NCBI RefSeq assembly: GCF_000689255.1
Contig: NZ_HG964446.1
Location: 2,572,809 to 2,636,808, forward strand
DNA: 64,000 bases
Reading direction: 5' to 3'
Source of the DNA: Mycobacterium triplex
GTDB lineage: Bacteria; Actinomycetota; Actinomycetes; Mycobacteriales; Mycobacteriaceae
The stretch's first letter is position 1; each line of letters begins with the position of its first letter. Positions 43,198 to 53,247 of the stretch are shown piece by piece. The position numbers and the translations under genes were made by a program. The notes under the pieces are model-generated. The model was not told where the DNA came from. It worked only from the letters and a program-made list of their open reading frames with translations, and searched no databases.

Positions 43198-44321
43198 TGC
43201 GGATCGGCATGGTCTGCCCCTACTCGTTCGACGTGTCGGGCGGGGTGCAGTCGCATGTGCTGCAACTCGCCGAGGTGTTGCGCGACCGGGGCCATCAGGT
43301 CAGCGTGCTGGCTCCGGCGTCGCCGCACGTCTGTCTGCCCGAGTACGTCGTCTCCGCCGGCAAGGCCATCCCGATTCCCTACAACGGTTCGGTGGCGCGG
43401 CTGCAATTCAGTCCCGCGGTGCACGGCCGGGTCCGGCGCTGGCTGGCCGAGGGTGACTTCGACGTGCTGCATCTGCACGAACCGAATGCCCCCAGCCTGT
43501 CGATGTGGGCCCTGCGGATCGCCGAGGGCCCGATCGTGGCCACCTTTCACACCTCGACCACCAAATCGCTGACGCTGTCCGTCTTTCAGGGTGTGCTGCG
43601 ACCGTGGCATGAGAAGATCGTCGGCCGTATCGCGGTGTCCGACTTGGCCCGGCGCTGGCAGATGGAGGCGCTCGGGTCCGACGCGGTGGAGATCCCCAAC
43701 GGGGTCGACGTCGCCTCCCTCGCCTCGGCGCCGCCCCTGGATGGGTATCCGCGGCCGGGCAAGACGGTGCTGTTCTTGGGCCGCTTCGGCGAGTCCCGCA
43801 AGGGCATGCAGGTACTGCTCGAGGCGCTGCCTCGGGTGACCGAACGCTACCCAGACCTGCAGGTGCTGGTCGTCGGCCACGGCGACGAGGACGAATTGCG
43901 AACGGAGGCAGGCGAAATGGCGTGCTACCTCCGTTTTCTCGGCCAGGTCGACGACGCCGGAAAGGCCTCGGCGATGCGCAGTGCCGACGTCTACTGCGCG
44001 CCTAACATCGGCGGCGAGAGTTTCGGCATCGTGCTGGTGGAGGCGATGGCCGCGGGCACGCCGGTGGTGGCCAGCGATCTGGATGCTTTCCGGCGCGTGC
44101 TGCGCGACGGCGAGGCCGGACGGCTGGTGCCGGTCGGCGACGCCGCCGCCCTGGCCGACGGGCTGGTCGAGATGCTCGGAAACGACGCGCTGCGTGCGCG
44201 TTACGTGGCCGCGGCGGGCGAAGCGGTTTCCCGCTACGACTGGTCGGTGGTGGCCGGCCAGATCGTGCGGGTGTACGAGACGGTCGCCGGCTCGGGCGCC
44301 AAGGTTCAGGTGGCCGGTTGA
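43197..44321 (+). CDS. pimA: Phosphatidyl-myo-inositol mannosyltransferase
   Basis: This 374-residue GT4 glycosyltransferase has key residues visible at the positions known for PimA: the GGV loop (15-17), H118, R196, K202, and the pair E274/E282 (GGESFGIVLVEAM). It transfers the first mannose from GDP-mannose to phosphatidylinositol. It is an essential enzyme in mycobacteria. The start overlaps the patA stop by one base. Confidence 0.97.
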   Translation: MRIGMVCPYSFDVSGGVQSHVLQLAEVLRDRGHQVSVLAPASPHVCLPEYVVSAGKAIPIPYNGSVARLQFSPAVHGRVRRWLAEGDFDVLHLHEPNAPSLSMWALRIAEGPIVATFHTSTTKSLTLSVFQGVLRPWHEKIVGRIAVSDLARRWQMEALGSDAVEIPNGVDVASLASAPPLDGYPRPGKTVLFLGRFGESRKGMQVLLEALPRVTERYPDLQVLVVGHGDEDELRTEAGEMACYLRFLGQVDDAGKASAMRSADVYCAPNIGGESFGIVLVEAMAAGTPVVASDLDAFRRVLRDGEAGRLVPVGDAAALADGLVEMLGNDALRARYVAAAGEAVSRYDWSVVAGQIVRVYETVAGSGAKVQVAG

Positions 44322-45361
44322 TGGCCTGGCCGCTCGTCGTCATCGCCCTGCTGGTCGTGCTGATCGCCGTCTTGGCGGTGATCGGCGTCTGGGCCATTCA
44401 GACCGCGCAGCGATTGAACCGGTTGAACATCCGCTACGACCTGTCCTGGCAGGCCCTCGACAGCGCGCTGGCGCGGCGTGCGGTGGTCGCCCGTGCGGTG
44501 GCGATCGACGCCTACGGCGGCTCCCCCGAAGGCCGGCGGCTGGCCGCGCTGGCCGACGCCGCCGAGCGGGCGCCTCGTCAGGCGCGGGAGAACGCCGAAA
44601 ACGAGCTGTCGGCCGCACTGGCGATGGTCGACCCCGCGGCGCTGCCGGCCGGTCTCATCGCCGAGTTGGCCGACGCCGAAGCCCGGCTGCTGCTGGCCCG
44701 CCGATTCCACAACGACGCGGTCCGCGACACCCTGGCGCTGGGCGAGCGGGGCCCGGTGCGTGCCCTTCGTCTCGGTGGAACAGCCACGCTGCCAAGTTAT
44801 TTCGAGATCGTCGAGCGACCACAGGCGCTGGCCCACACCCCGCACGGGGTGCCCAAGCACCGGACCTCGGCGCGGGTGGTGTTGCTCGACGAAACCGGCG
44901 CGGTGCTGTTGCTGTGCGGCTCGGATCCGGCGGTCGAGGACTCGGCGCCGCGGTGGTGGTTCACCGTGGGCGGCGAGGTGCGCCCGGGCGAACGGCTGGC
45001 CGAGGCCGCCGCGCGAGAGTTGACCGAAGAGACCGGGTTACGGGTCGAAGCGGCCGAGCTGGTCGGACCGATCTGGCGACGCGACGAGGTCTTCGAGTTC
45101 AACGGCGCGCTGATCGACAGCGAGGAGTTCTTCTTCGTGCGCCGCACCGCGCGCTTCGAGCCGGTCTGCACGGGACGGACCGAGCTGGAACGCCGCTACA
45201 TCCACTGCCACCGTTGGTGCGATGCCGACGACATCGCCGAACTGGTGGCCGCGGGACAGACGGTGTACCCGCGCCAGTTGGCCGAACTGCTCGGCGAGGC
45301 AATCGCGTTGGCCGACAACGACGTAGGTGGCCGGCTGCCCCAGCTGCAGTCGATCCGCTGA
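44321..45361 (+). CDS. Membrane-anchored NUDIX hydrolase
   Basis: This 346-residue protein has an N-terminal membrane helix (about 3-25), a helical linker to about 145, and a NUDIX domain whose box G218-x5-E224-x7-R232-E233-x2-E236-E237-x-G239 is intact. NUDIX enzymes cleave nucleoside diphosphate-X compounds. ATG 44321 overlaps the pimA stop by one base. Membrane placement next to the PIM genes suggests hydrolysis of a sugar nucleotide or lipid pyrophosphate; this is inferred. Confidence 0.87.
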   Translation: MAWPLVVIALLVVLIAVLAVIGVWAIQTAQRLNRLNIRYDLSWQALDSALARRAVVARAVAIDAYGGSPEGRRLAALADAAERAPRQARENAENELSAALAMVDPAALPAGLIAELADAEARLLLARRFHNDAVRDTLALGERGPVRALRLGGTATLPSYFEIVERPQALAHTPHGVPKHRTSARVVLLDETGAVLLLCGSDPAVEDSAPRWWFTVGGEVRPGERLAEAAARELTEETGLRVEAAELVGPIWRRDEVFEFNGALIDSEEFFFVRRTARFEPVCTGRTELERRYIHCHRWCDADDIAELVAAGQTVYPRQLAELLGEAIALADNDVGGRLPQLQSIR

Positions 45362-45367
45362 CGTGAA

Positions 45368-46564
45368 CTACCGCGCGTTCGACGGAATGGGCAGGAAACC
45401 CGCGGGCGGCAGTCCCGTAGCCAGCGGGACCGAGATACCCGGGCTTGCCCCGGCGACGGCGACCGAGCTGAGGGACTGCAGCGGGCCCGGCAGCCCGGTG
45501 GCGTAGCCGAAGTCGACTAACGGCTTGAGGAACGGTTGGAGCAAGTCGGCCAACGGATTTCCCAAAATCGGCACGAACATCCGCAACGGATCCAGCAGCG
45601 GCAAATTCGTGGTGGGGACGATGAAGTAGGTGGTGTTGCCGATCTGCTGTTGGACCGCGGTGGCAAGTTGCGCGGCGGTCAGCAACGGAGTTTGGGTGTG
45701 CAGCGGAACGCCGAAAATGGCGTTGAGGTCGGCCGAGATATTGAAAATGCCCGCGGGGAACTGGGCGACGGGGTCGTACTGGATGCCGTAGATGGTGGCC
45801 AGGTAGATGGTGTCTGCCGGCGTCGGCACGTGAAATGCGGTGAAGAATCCCGGGATAAAGCGGGTCAGGATGCCGCCGGTCACCGGATTGTTGGGATCGG
45901 CGAGCATCATGAAGTTCAGCAGGTTGGGGTCCGGCCGCAGGACGGCGGGCAGGGCATTGAGATAGCGCATCTCCATCGTGGCGATCGTGGCGCTCTGCGA
46001 ATAGCCGACGACCAGGAGTTGATCGCCCGCGGTGGTATGGCTCATGATCGCGTTGTTCAGTATCGCGATGCCCTCTTGGACCGACTGCGTGAAGCTTTTA
46101 CTGTTGATGCCGGTCAGTGGCCACAACTGCTCGGGCGTGTACAGACCCTGCGGGGAATAGCCGGGGTAATTCGGGAGGACGAACGTCTGGTAGACCTCCT
46201 GCACGTAGGTGTCAGTGGGGGTCGGGTTGCCGGTGCCGCCCATGATCAGCGCGATCTGGTCGCCCGACTGCAGGGCGGCCGCGTTGGACGTCTCGGTGTC
46301 GGTGTAGGCGTTCTGCGCGTTGACCAGCGTTTGCACGAACTGGTTGTGGAACAGTTCCGCCTGCGCGCTGAGCGCCTGGTATTGCGCGGCCTGGGCGTCC
46401 AGGAATGCGGCGGTGCGCAACGATACCGAATCCGTGGCGGGCGCCAGCACTCCGGTCGTCGGGGCCGCCGCGGCCGCGTTCGTCGCTTCCAGGGCCGACC
46501 CGATCCCTTGCAACTCGCCGGCAGCTGTCCCTATCGCGTCGGGGTCGACTATCAGGTCGGTCAT
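45368..46564 (-). CDS. PE family protein with PE-PPE (serine hydrolase) domain
   Basis: This 398-residue protein has an N-terminal PE-like domain (residues about 1-90) ending in Y87-T-D-T-E91, which fits the YxxxD/E export motif. The C-terminal PE-PPE domain is an alpha/beta hydrolase with Ser189 in VVGYSQSA. Such proteins are lipases or cutinase-like enzymes secreted by ESX-5. The gene starts at ATG 46564, 11 bases after the PPE gene stop, so the two are co-transcribed and probably form a pair. Convergent with the NUDIX gene. Confidence 0.85.
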   Translation of the reverse strand: MTDLIVDPDAIGTAAGELQGIGSALEATNAAAAAPTTGVLAPATDSVSLRTAAFLDAQAAQYQALSAQAELFHNQFVQTLVNAQNAYTDTETSNAAALQSGDQIALIMGGTGNPTPTDTYVQEVYQTFVLPNYPGYSPQGLYTPEQLWPLTGINSKSFTQSVQEGIAILNNAIMSHTTAGDQLLVVGYSQSATIATMEMRYLNALPAVLRPDPNLLNFMMLADPNNPVTGGILTRFIPGFFTAFHVPTPADTIYLATIYGIQYDPVAQFPAGIFNISADLNAIFGVPLHTQTPLLTAAQLATAVQQQIGNTTYFIVPTTNLPLLDPLRMFVPILGNPLADLLQPFLKPLVDFGYATGLPGPLQSLSSVAVAGASPGISVPLATGLPPAGFLPIPSNAR

Positions 46565-46575
46565 CGGGCGCCTGG

Positions 46576-47643
46576 CTAATCCAGCACCGGGCGGGGCGCC
46601 AAAATCTTGCGGGCGGCCGCCGGAGTCGCGGCACCGATCAAGCGTCCGGGCACGTTCATCGGCGGCAGGTACGGCGCGGAGGTCGCGGTCGTCGACACGG
46701 GAGCCGCCGCGGCAGCGGGGACGCCGGTGACGGCGGGGGCCGCCGCCTGCGCGGTGCTGGCCCAGGTCGCCGGCACCGACAGCGCCCCGATCGGGGCGGC
46801 CCGGCCCATACCCGCGGTGACCACGCTCCCCGTGAGCTGCGCCGCGCCCGGGGCGCCCACCGCGGGACTGACCGCCGATGCCAGCACCGGATTGATCGCC
46901 GGGAGGCTGCCCGCCCCGCTCAGCAACGGGTTCGCGCCGGACATCAGCTGGCCCATCACCATTTGCATCGGTTCCATCGCGAACTGGGCCGGCGTCGAGA
47001 GCATCTGCAATTGCGACATCGGGTTCATCAGCTGCTGAGTCAACGACTGGAACAACGAGTTGATCAGCTGGTCAAGGAGCGAGGGGTAGGTGGGGGCGGC
47101 CGGCAGGCCAAACAGCGTCAGGGGCGGCGCGCCGAACGGGGTCCACCCGGCCTGGGCGGCCGTGGTGGCGGCGTCGTAGCCCGTCATGGCCGCGACGTCC
47201 TGGGCCCACATCTCCGCGTACTCGGCCTCGGTCGCCGCGATGGCCGCGGTGTTTTGACCCAGGATGTTCGTCGCGATCAGCGTCATCAGCAGGGCACGGT
47301 TGGCCGCGACGACCTCGGGGGGCACCGTCGCGGTGAACGCCGCCTCGAACGCACCCGCCGACAAGCGGGCCTGGTTGGCCAGCAGCTCTGCCTTTGCCGA
47401 GGTCGCGGTCAACCACTGCACATACGGCACGGCCGCCGAGGCCATCATCGTCGACGCCAGCCCCTGCCACGGCCCACCGGTCAGCGTCGACACCGTCGAC
47501 TGAAAGGAACTGGCCGCCGAGGCCAGCTGCGCGGCCAACATTTCCCACCCCTGGGCCGCGGCCCAGATCGTCCCCGAGCGGGGTCCCGCATACATGCGCG
47601 CAGAATTGATCTCCGGCGGCAGCAGCACGAAATCCGGCACCAT
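46576..47643 (-). CDS. PPE family protein, SVP subgroup
   Basis: This 355-residue protein starts [20 protein letters not shown] and has a PPE domain (about 175 residues) with W59-Q-G61 (WxG). The C-terminal part is Ala/Pro-rich and contains GALSVPATW, the SVP motif of ESX-5-type PPE proteins. It probably dimerises with the adjacent PE-PPE protein. ATG 47643 was chosen as the PPE start. The M. tuberculosis block has PPE42 here, which fuses a PPE and a PE-PPE domain in one chain; here they are separate genes. Confidence 0.9.
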   Translation of the reverse strand: MVPDFVLLPPEINSARMYAGPRSGTIWAAAQGWEMLAAQLASAASSFQSTVSTLTGGPWQGLASTMMASAAVPYVQWLTATSAKAELLANQARLSAGAFEAAFTATVPPEVVAANRALLMTLIATNILGQNTAAIAATEAEYAEMWAQDVAAMTGYDAATTAAQAGWTPFGAPPLTLFGLPAAPTYPSLLDQLINSLFQSLTQQLMNPMSQLQMLSTPAQFAMEPMQMVMGQLMSGANPLLSGAGSLPAINPVLASAVSPAVGAPGAAQLTGSVVTAGMGRAAPIGALSVPATWASTAQAAAPAVTGVPAAAAAPVSTTATSAPYLPPMNVPGRLIGAATPAAARKILAPRPVLD

Positions 47644-47879
47644 CTCCGAACCTCTTCTCGGCCAACCGCGACGGCCGGTGTGACCAGGGATGCCACCCTT
47701 TGATTCGCACCAGCTGCTACGGCCTGCGCAAATAGCTGCCGCAATATGTAGCACAATGTCGACGTCGCCGCACCACTCTGTTGAACAGATGTCGAACTTC
47801 TGTCGCCAAACGGTGGGCAAACTCGGTTGTCTCGCACCACTAGAGTGGAAGCGCGATGGTTCGAGGAGAGAAGGGGCTA

Positions 47880-48791
47880 GTGGACAGCGGCGCACAGTCG
47901 GGCCAGGCCAACCAGACCGGAACGGCGCGCGTCAAGCGCGGCATGGCCGAGATGCTCAAGGGCGGCGTCATCATGGACGTCGTCACTCCGGAGCAGGCCC
48001 GAATAGCGGAGGGCGCCGGCGCCGTCGCGGTCATGGCGCTGGAGCGAGTACCCGCAGACATCCGCGCCCAGGGCGGCGTGTCCCGGATGAGCGACCCCGA
48101 CATGATCGAGGGCATCATCTCCGCGGTCACGATCCCGGTGATGGCCAAGGCGCGCATCGGGCATTTCGTGGAAGCCCAGATTCTGCAGAGCCTCGGCGTG
48201 GACTACGTCGACGAATCCGAGGTGCTCACCCCCGCCGATTACACCCACCACATCGACAAGTGGAAGTTCACCGTGCCGTTCGTGTGCGGGGCCACCAATC
48301 TCGGTGAGGCACTGCGGCGCATCAGTGAGGGCGCGGCCATGATCCGGTCGAAGGGGGAAGCCGGCACCGGTGACGTGTCCAACGCGACCACGCACATGCG
48401 CGCCATCGGCGGCGAGATCCGTCGCCTGACGTCCTTGTCGCACGACGAATTGTTCGTTGCCGCAAAGGAATTGCAGGCGCCCTACGAGCTCGTCGTCGAG
48501 GTGGCCCGGGCGGGCAAACTGCCGGTCACGCTGTTCACCGCCGGCGGCATCGCCACGCCGGCCGACGCGGCGATGATGATGCAGCTGGGTGCCGAGGGCG
48601 TCTTCGTCGGCTCGGGCATCTTCAAGTCCGGCGATCCCGCGCAGCGTGCGGCCGCGATCGTCAAGGCCACCACGTTCTTCGACGATCCGGACGTGCTGGC
48701 CAAGGTTTCTCGCGGCCTGGGCGAGGCCATGGTGGGCATCAACGTCGAGCAGATCGCACAGCCGCATCGCCTGGCCGAACGCGGCTGGTAA
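47880..48791 (+). CDS. pdxS: Pyridoxal 5'-phosphate synthase subunit PdxS
   Basis: This 303-residue TIM-barrel enzyme is nearly complete in its conserved blocks ([54 protein letters not shown]). With PdxT it makes PLP from ribose-5-phosphate, glyceraldehyde-3-phosphate and ammonia. GTG 47880 was preferred over ATG 47856 because the sequence from there matches the family start and a GGAGAGAAGG site precedes it. pdxT follows after tesB. Confidence 0.95.
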   Translation: MDSGAQSGQANQTGTARVKRGMAEMLKGGVIMDVVTPEQARIAEGAGAVAVMALERVPADIRAQGGVSRMSDPDMIEGIISAVTIPVMAKARIGHFVEAQILQSLGVDYVDESEVLTPADYTHHIDKWKFTVPFVCGATNLGEALRRISEGAAMIRSKGEAGTGDVSNATTHMRAIGGEIRRLTSLSHDELFVAAKELQAPYELVVEVARAGKLPVTLFTAGGIATPADAAMMMQLGAEGVFVGSGIFKSGDPAQRAAAIVKATTFFDDPDVLAKVSRGLGEAMVGINVEQIAQPHRLAERGW

Positions 48792-48800
48792 GAACGATCT

Positions 48801-49637
48801 GTGTCGATCCAAGAGATCCTTGATCTCGAGCAGCTCGAGGTCAACATCTACCGGGGCAGCGTCTTCAGCCCGGAATCCGGATTTCTGCAGCGCACCTTCG
48901 GGGGCCATGTGGCCGGCCAGTCGCTGGTCTCGGCGGTGCGCACCGTCGACCCGCGCTACCAGGTGCACTCGCTGCACGGCTACTTCCTGCGGCCCGGAGA
49001 TCCAAGAGAGCCCACGGTTTTCCTGGTCGAACGCACCCGCGACGGTGGTTCGTTCGCCACCCGGCGGGTCAACGCCGTCCAGCACGGCGAAATCATCTTC
49101 AACATGGGGGCGTCCTTCCAGACCGATCAGGAAGGCATCCACCACCAGGATCCGATGCCGGCCGCGCCGCCGCCCGACGGCCTGCCCGGGCTGGACTCGA
49201 TCAAGGTTTTCGACGATGCCGGGTTCAAGCAGTTCGAGGAGTGGGACGTCTGCATCGTGCCGCGCGATCGCTTGGAGTTGTTGCCCGGCAAGGCATCTCA
49301 GCAGCAGGTGTGGTTCCGGCACCGTGACCCGCTGCCGGACGACCCGGTGCTGCACATCTGCGCGCTGGCCTACATGAGCGACCTGACGCTGCTGGGCTCG
49401 GCGCAGGTCACGCACCTCGACGTGCGCGAGCATCTGCAGGTGGCCTCGCTGGACCACGCGATGTGGTTCATGCGCGCATTCCGGGCCGACGAGTGGCTGC
49501 TCTACGACCAGTCCTCGCCGTCGGCCAGCGGCGGTCGCTCGCTGTGCCAGGGCAAGATCTTCACCCAGTCCGGCGAGATGGTCGCGGCGGTCATGCAGGA
49601 GGGGCTGACCCGCTTCAAGCGGGGATACCAGCCGTGA
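48801..49637 (+). CDS. tesB: Acyl-CoA thioesterase II
   Basis: This 278-residue double-hotdog thioesterase shows [17 protein letters not shown] in the first repeat and [20 protein letters not shown] in the second, with the catalytic Asp/Gln/Thr positions of TesB apparent (Ser-rich [11 protein letters not shown] and [11 protein letters not shown]). It hydrolyses medium and long acyl-CoAs. It sits between pdxS and pdxT, as in M. tuberculosis. GTG 48801; its stop overlaps pdxT GTG. Confidence 0.92.
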   Translation: MSIQEILDLEQLEVNIYRGSVFSPESGFLQRTFGGHVAGQSLVSAVRTVDPRYQVHSLHGYFLRPGDPREPTVFLVERTRDGGSFATRRVNAVQHGEIIFNMGASFQTDQEGIHHQDPMPAAPPPDGLPGLDSIKVFDDAGFKQFEEWDVCIVPRDRLELLPGKASQQQVWFRHRDPLPDDPVLHICALAYMSDLTLLGSAQVTHLDVREHLQVASLDHAMWFMRAFRADEWLLYDQSSPSASGGRSLCQGKIFTQSGEMVAAVMQEGLTRFKRGYQP

Positions 49638-50230
49638 GCCGACCGCGGATCGGCGTCTTGGCGCTGCAAGGCGACACCCGGGAGCATCTGGCGGCGCTGC
49701 GCGACGCCGGCGCCGACTCGCTGCCGGTGCGCCGCCGCGGCGAGATCGAGGCGATCGACGGGCTGGTGATCCCGGGCGGGGAATCCACCACGATGAGCCA
49801 CCTGCTTGGCGACCTCGACCTGCTCGAGCCGTTGCGGGCGCGGCTGGCCGACGGACTGCCGGCTTACGGCGCGTGCGCCGGGATGATCATGCTGGCCAGC
49901 GAGATCGTCGACGCCGGCGCCAACGGACGTCAGGCGCTGCCGCTACGCGCGATCGATATGACAGTGCGGCGCAACGCTTTTGGACGTCAGGTCGATTCGT
50001 TCGAAGGCGATGTCGAGTTTGCGGGCCTGGATGACCCGGTGCGGGCGGTGTTCATCCGGGCGCCGTGGGTCGAGCGGGTCGGCGACGGCGTGCAGGTGCT
50101 GGCCACGGCCGCGGGCCACGCGGTCGCGGTCCGGCAGGGGCCGATGCTGGCGACGGCGTTTCACCCGGAGATGACGGGGGACCGGCGCATCCATCGGCTG
50201 TTCGTCGACATGGTCCGGGGCGACGCCTGA
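49634..50230 (+). CDS. pdxT: Pyridoxal 5'-phosphate synthase glutaminase subunit PdxT
   Basis: This 198-residue class I glutamine amidotransferase has GGEST (about 48-52), the nucleophile Cys81 in GACAGM, and H177 and E179 in FHPE. It supplies ammonia to PdxS. GTG 49634 forms a GTGA overlap with tesB, so the three genes are an operon pdxS-tesB-pdxT. A palindromic repeat follows 16 bases after the stop. Confidence 0.95.
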   Translation: MSRPRIGVLALQGDTREHLAALRDAGADSLPVRRRGEIEAIDGLVIPGGESTTMSHLLGDLDLLEPLRARLADGLPAYGACAGMIMLASEIVDAGANGRQALPLRAIDMTVRRNAFGRQVDSFEGDVEFAGLDDPVRAVFIRAPWVERVGDGVQVLATAAGHAVAVRQGPMLATAFHPEMTGDRRIHRLFVDMVRGDA

Positions 50231-50246
50231 GGTTGACCTTTGCCAC

Positions 50247-50305
50247 CGAGGGTGGGGCCTATGGACGAATTCGGCCCGTTTGCCGTGCGCAGGGCCCACA
50301 CTCGG
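50247..50305. repeat. Palindromic intergenic repeat, copy 2
   Basis: This 59-bp element pairs its ends (CCGAG at 50246-50250 with CTCGG at 50301-50305, and GGG.GCC with GGGCCC) and has the same length as copy 1 at 22531-22589, about 75 percent identical by eye. It lies 16 bases after pdxT and before yebC, both plus strand, so it may terminate the pdx transcript. Compensatory changes in the stem would support a structured RNA or DNA element. Confidence 0.65.
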
Positions 50306-50436
50306 CGACCGGACGGGCCGCAGACCACCTCCGCCTGTGACGCCTGGGGATGCTGATCCGGGTGGGGAGCGGCCGGACGACCGTCCCGGCCCTCCACGTA
50401 GACTCGTCTGGCCAAGAAACAAGAGATGGGAAGACG

Positions 50437-51192
50437 ATGAGCGGCCATTCCAAGTGGGCCACCACCAAGCACCAGAAGGCCGTCAAAGACGCGCGCCGCG
50501 GCAAGGAGTTCGCCCGGCTGATCAAGAACATCGAGGTCGCCGCGCGTACCGGCGGTGGTGACCCGGCGGGCAATCCGACCCTGTATGACGCCATCCAGAA
50601 GGCGAAGAAGACCTCGGTGCCCAACGACAACATCGAGCGCGCCCGCAAGCGGGGCGCGGGCGAGGAAGCCGGCGGCGCCGACTACCAGACCATCATGTAC
50701 GAGGGCTACGGGCCCAACGGCGTGGCCGTGCTGATCGAGTGTCTGACCGACAACCGCAACCGCGCGGCCGGCGAGGTCCGGGTGGCGGTGACCCGCAACG
50801 GCGGCAACATGGCCGACCCGGGCTCGGTGTCGTACCTGTTCACCCGCAAGGGCGTCGTCACGCTGGAGAAGAACGGTCTGACCGAGGATGACGTGCTGAC
50901 CGCGGTGCTGGACGCCGGCGCCGAGGACGTCAACGACCTCGGCGAGAGCTTCGAGATCATCTCCGAGCCGAGCGACCTGGTCGCGGTGCGCACCGCGTTG
51001 CAGGACGCCGGCATCGACTACGACTCCGCCGAGGCCAGCTTCCAGCCGTCGGTCAGCGTGCCGGTCGACGTCGAGGGCGCCCGCAAGGTGTTCAAGTTGG
51101 TCGACGCGCTGGAGGACAGCGACGACGTGCAGAACGTCTGGACCAACGTCGACCTGTCCGACGAGGTGCTGGCCGCCCTCGACGAAGACTAG
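50437..51192 (+). CDS. YebC/PmpR family transcriptional regulator
   Basis: This 251-residue protein begins [19 protein letters not shown] and keeps the family blocks [16 protein letters not shown] and [15 protein letters not shown]. YebC/TACO1 proteins bind DNA or act in translation of polyproline. ATG 50437 is the family start. It lies after the palindromic repeat and before speE (convergent). Confidence 0.93.
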   Translation: MSGHSKWATTKHQKAVKDARRGKEFARLIKNIEVAARTGGGDPAGNPTLYDAIQKAKKTSVPNDNIERARKRGAGEEAGGADYQTIMYEGYGPNGVAVLIECLTDNRNRAAGEVRVAVTRNGGNMADPGSVSYLFTRKGVVTLEKNGLTEDDVLTAVLDAGAEDVNDLGESFEIISEPSDLVAVRTALQDAGIDYDSAEASFQPSVSVPVDVEGARKVFKLVDALEDSDDVQNVWTNVDLSDEVLAALDED

Positions 51193-51198
51193 TCCGGC

Positions 51199-51238
51199 GA
51201 CGATGCAGAGCGCGTAGCGCGATGAGGAGGAGTCGGGC
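51199..51238. repeat. MIRU-like core, copy B
   Basis: The opening GACGATGCAGAGCGC is identical to copy A at 41593. The remainder includes a GATGAGGAGGAG run. It occupies the short gap between the convergent yebC and speE genes. Confidence 0.5.
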
Positions 51239-51240
51239 AA

Positions 51241-52812
51241 TTAGTCGTAGCCGTGGCGCATGTCCTCCACGATGCGCGGGTTGTCCAGTGTTGACGGTTC
51301 GAGCGGTCGCGGCGCGATGTCGTCGGAGAACACCGTCGCGGCTTGCAGCACTTGCGGATTGAGGTAGCGCAGCGGCGGCGCGTCGGCGGGCAGGGTGGGT
51401 ATCGGTGCGGTGACACCGGGGCGCGCCAGTGCGAAACCCCAGTCGCCGAACGTCGGCACATGCACGTGGTAGGGCGACACCGCATACCCCGCCGAACGCA
51501 GGGTCGATACCGTGCGCCAGAACGCGATCGGCGTGGAAAACGGGCTGCCCGCCTGGACCACGACGAGCCCGGTCGGCGAAAGTGCATGCGCGACAAGGGC
51601 ATAAAATTCGGTTGAATACAGCCGGCCCAGCACGGGGGTGTCCGGGTCGGGCAGATCGACGATGACGGCGTCGAAGCCCCCGGGCGGGCGCAGCTCGGGA
51701 TGAGCGGCCCGAAGCCAGCGCATCGCATCGTCGATCACGACGCAAACCCGCGGGTTGTCCAGTGCACCGGCATTGGCGTCGCGCAGGGTGGTGCGGGCGA
51801 CCTCGATCACCGCGGGATCGAGTTCCACTTGTACGATCTTATCGATTCCGTTCTGGCGTAACAGTTCTCGTGCTGCCAGTCCGTCGCCGCCGCCCAGTAT
51901 CAGCACCGAGTGGGCACCTTCCCCGCCGGCCCTGCCGAGCGCTGGATAGACCAGGCTTTCGGTGTACCGGTATTCGTCGCGGGTGGAGAACTGCAAACCG
52001 CCGTCCAGGTACAGCCGGGTGTCGTTGCCGCGACGGGTGACCACGATCTCCTGGTACGGGGTGTGCCGGTAGGCGATGATCGGGTCTGCGTAAAGCCTTT
52101 GACGGCTTGTTGTTTCGATGTCGTGCGCACCCACCAGCAGCACTAGGAGCAGGACGAGGGCAGTGGCGAGTGCGCCCAGCGCCGTCGCCAGCTGCGCGGC
52201 AGAGATCACCCGGCGCAGCAAGAACATCGCCACGATGGCGGCCGCCACCAGGTTGATGATGCCGGTGGCGGCCGCGCCGCGGATCATCCCGAGCTGCGGC
52301 AGCAGCACGAACGGCCAGACCAATCCGCCGACCAACGCCCCCAGGTAGTCGGCCGCGTTGAGGTTGGCCAGCGTGCGGCCGCTATCGGTGGGGCCGGCCG
52401 TGCGACCGCGCTGCAGCAACGTCATCAGCAGCGGCACCTCCGCGCCGACCAGGCCGCCGATCAGCGCGGTGCCGAGCGCCAACACCCACGTCGACCCGTC
52501 GAGGAACGCGAACACCGCGTACAGCGCCGCGGCGGACAGGCCGCCGACGATGCCCAGCATGGTCTCGACGGCGACGAAGACGATGCCCGCGTGCCTCAGC
52601 AGCGGTTTGACCACCAGCGCGCCCACGCCCAGCGCCGCGATATAGCCCGCCACGATCAGCGAGGTGGCGACGATGCCGCCGCCGTTGAGGCTTGCCGACA
52701 GCGTCAGCAGGGCCAGTTCGTAGACGATGCCGCAGGCCGCGCAGGCCGCGACGGCGGCGAGCAACAGGGCGCGCCAGCGAATCGACACGGGAGCTTCCGG
52801 GGTGGCGGTCAT
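51241..52812 (-). CDS. speE: Membrane-bound spermidine synthase-like protein
   Basis: This 523-residue protein has about seven N-terminal membrane helices (residues 1-230) and a C-terminal spermidine synthase fold (about 250-500) with the nucleotide site SVLILGGGDGLAARELL, VQVELDPAVIEVA and the DAVIVDLPDPDTP active-site aspartate. It probably transfers an aminopropyl group at the membrane; the substrate may be a polyamine or a lipid. It is the last gene of a minus-strand operon with three DUF genes and starts three bases after DUF4247. Confidence 0.88.
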   Translation of the reverse strand: MTATPEAPVSIRWRALLLAAVAACAACGIVYELALLTLSASLNGGGIVATSLIVAGYIAALGVGALVVKPLLRHAGIVFVAVETMLGIVGGLSAAALYAVFAFLDGSTWVLALGTALIGGLVGAEVPLLMTLLQRGRTAGPTDSGRTLANLNAADYLGALVGGLVWPFVLLPQLGMIRGAAATGIINLVAAAIVAMFLLRRVISAAQLATALGALATALVLLLVLLVGAHDIETTSRQRLYADPIIAYRHTPYQEIVVTRRGNDTRLYLDGGLQFSTRDEYRYTESLVYPALGRAGGEGAHSVLILGGGDGLAARELLRQNGIDKIVQVELDPAVIEVARTTLRDANAGALDNPRVCVVIDDAMRWLRAAHPELRPPGGFDAVIVDLPDPDTPVLGRLYSTEFYALVAHALSPTGLVVVQAGSPFSTPIAFWRTVSTLRSAGYAVSPYHVHVPTFGDWGFALARPGVTAPIPTLPADAPPLRYLNPQVLQAATVFSDDIAPRPLEPSTLDNPRIVEDMRHGYD

Positions 52813-52815
52813 GTG

Positions 52816-53247
52816 CTATTTGCTCCCGCCCGGCCCGCCGGGCCGACCACCCGAACCGCCCGACGGGGATCCGGGACTGAACCCCGGGCCGAGGAACATA
52901 TAGGAGCCGTGGCTGTAACCGGCGCCGAGGCTTTCGACACGAATGCTGCACGGGTGGTTGCCATCTGGGCCCACGGTCACGATGCTGTCGCTATAGCGCA
53001 GGTACTCGTTGTTGTCGTTGTCGGCACGGGCCTCGGGTTCCTGGTAGTCGGCGAGCGTGTCGGCGACCTGATCGGGCGATCCGCTGCACAGGTATCGCGT
53101 GCCGTTGACGTCGCGGGAATACTCGCGATAGCTGCTCGCGATATACGCCGCAATGTCCTTCTGCAGCAATATGATTCCGAGGACCAGCGACACCACCGAC
53201 GCCGCCGCCAGCCCGCCGGCAAGCCAGAACAGGTGCTTGCGGCTCAC
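52816..53247 (-). CDS. DUF4247 family protein
   Basis: This 143-residue protein has one N-terminal membrane helix (about 6-25), an extracytosolic domain with a Cys pair (YLCSGSPDQV and HPCSIRV) that may form a disulphide, and a Gly/Pro/Ser-rich tail. GTG 53247 was chosen because it forms a GTGA overlap with the upstream DUF2617 stop; another in-frame GTG lies at 53256. Conserved actinobacterial partner of speE-type genes; function unknown. Confidence 0.8.
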   Translation of the reverse strand: MSRKHLFWLAGGLAAASVVSLVLGIILLQKDIAAYIASSYREYSRDVNGTRYLCSGSPDQVADTLADYQEPEARADNDNNEYLRYSDSIVTVGPDGNHPCSIRVESLGAGYSHGSYMFLGPGFSPGSPSGGSGGRPGGPGGSK

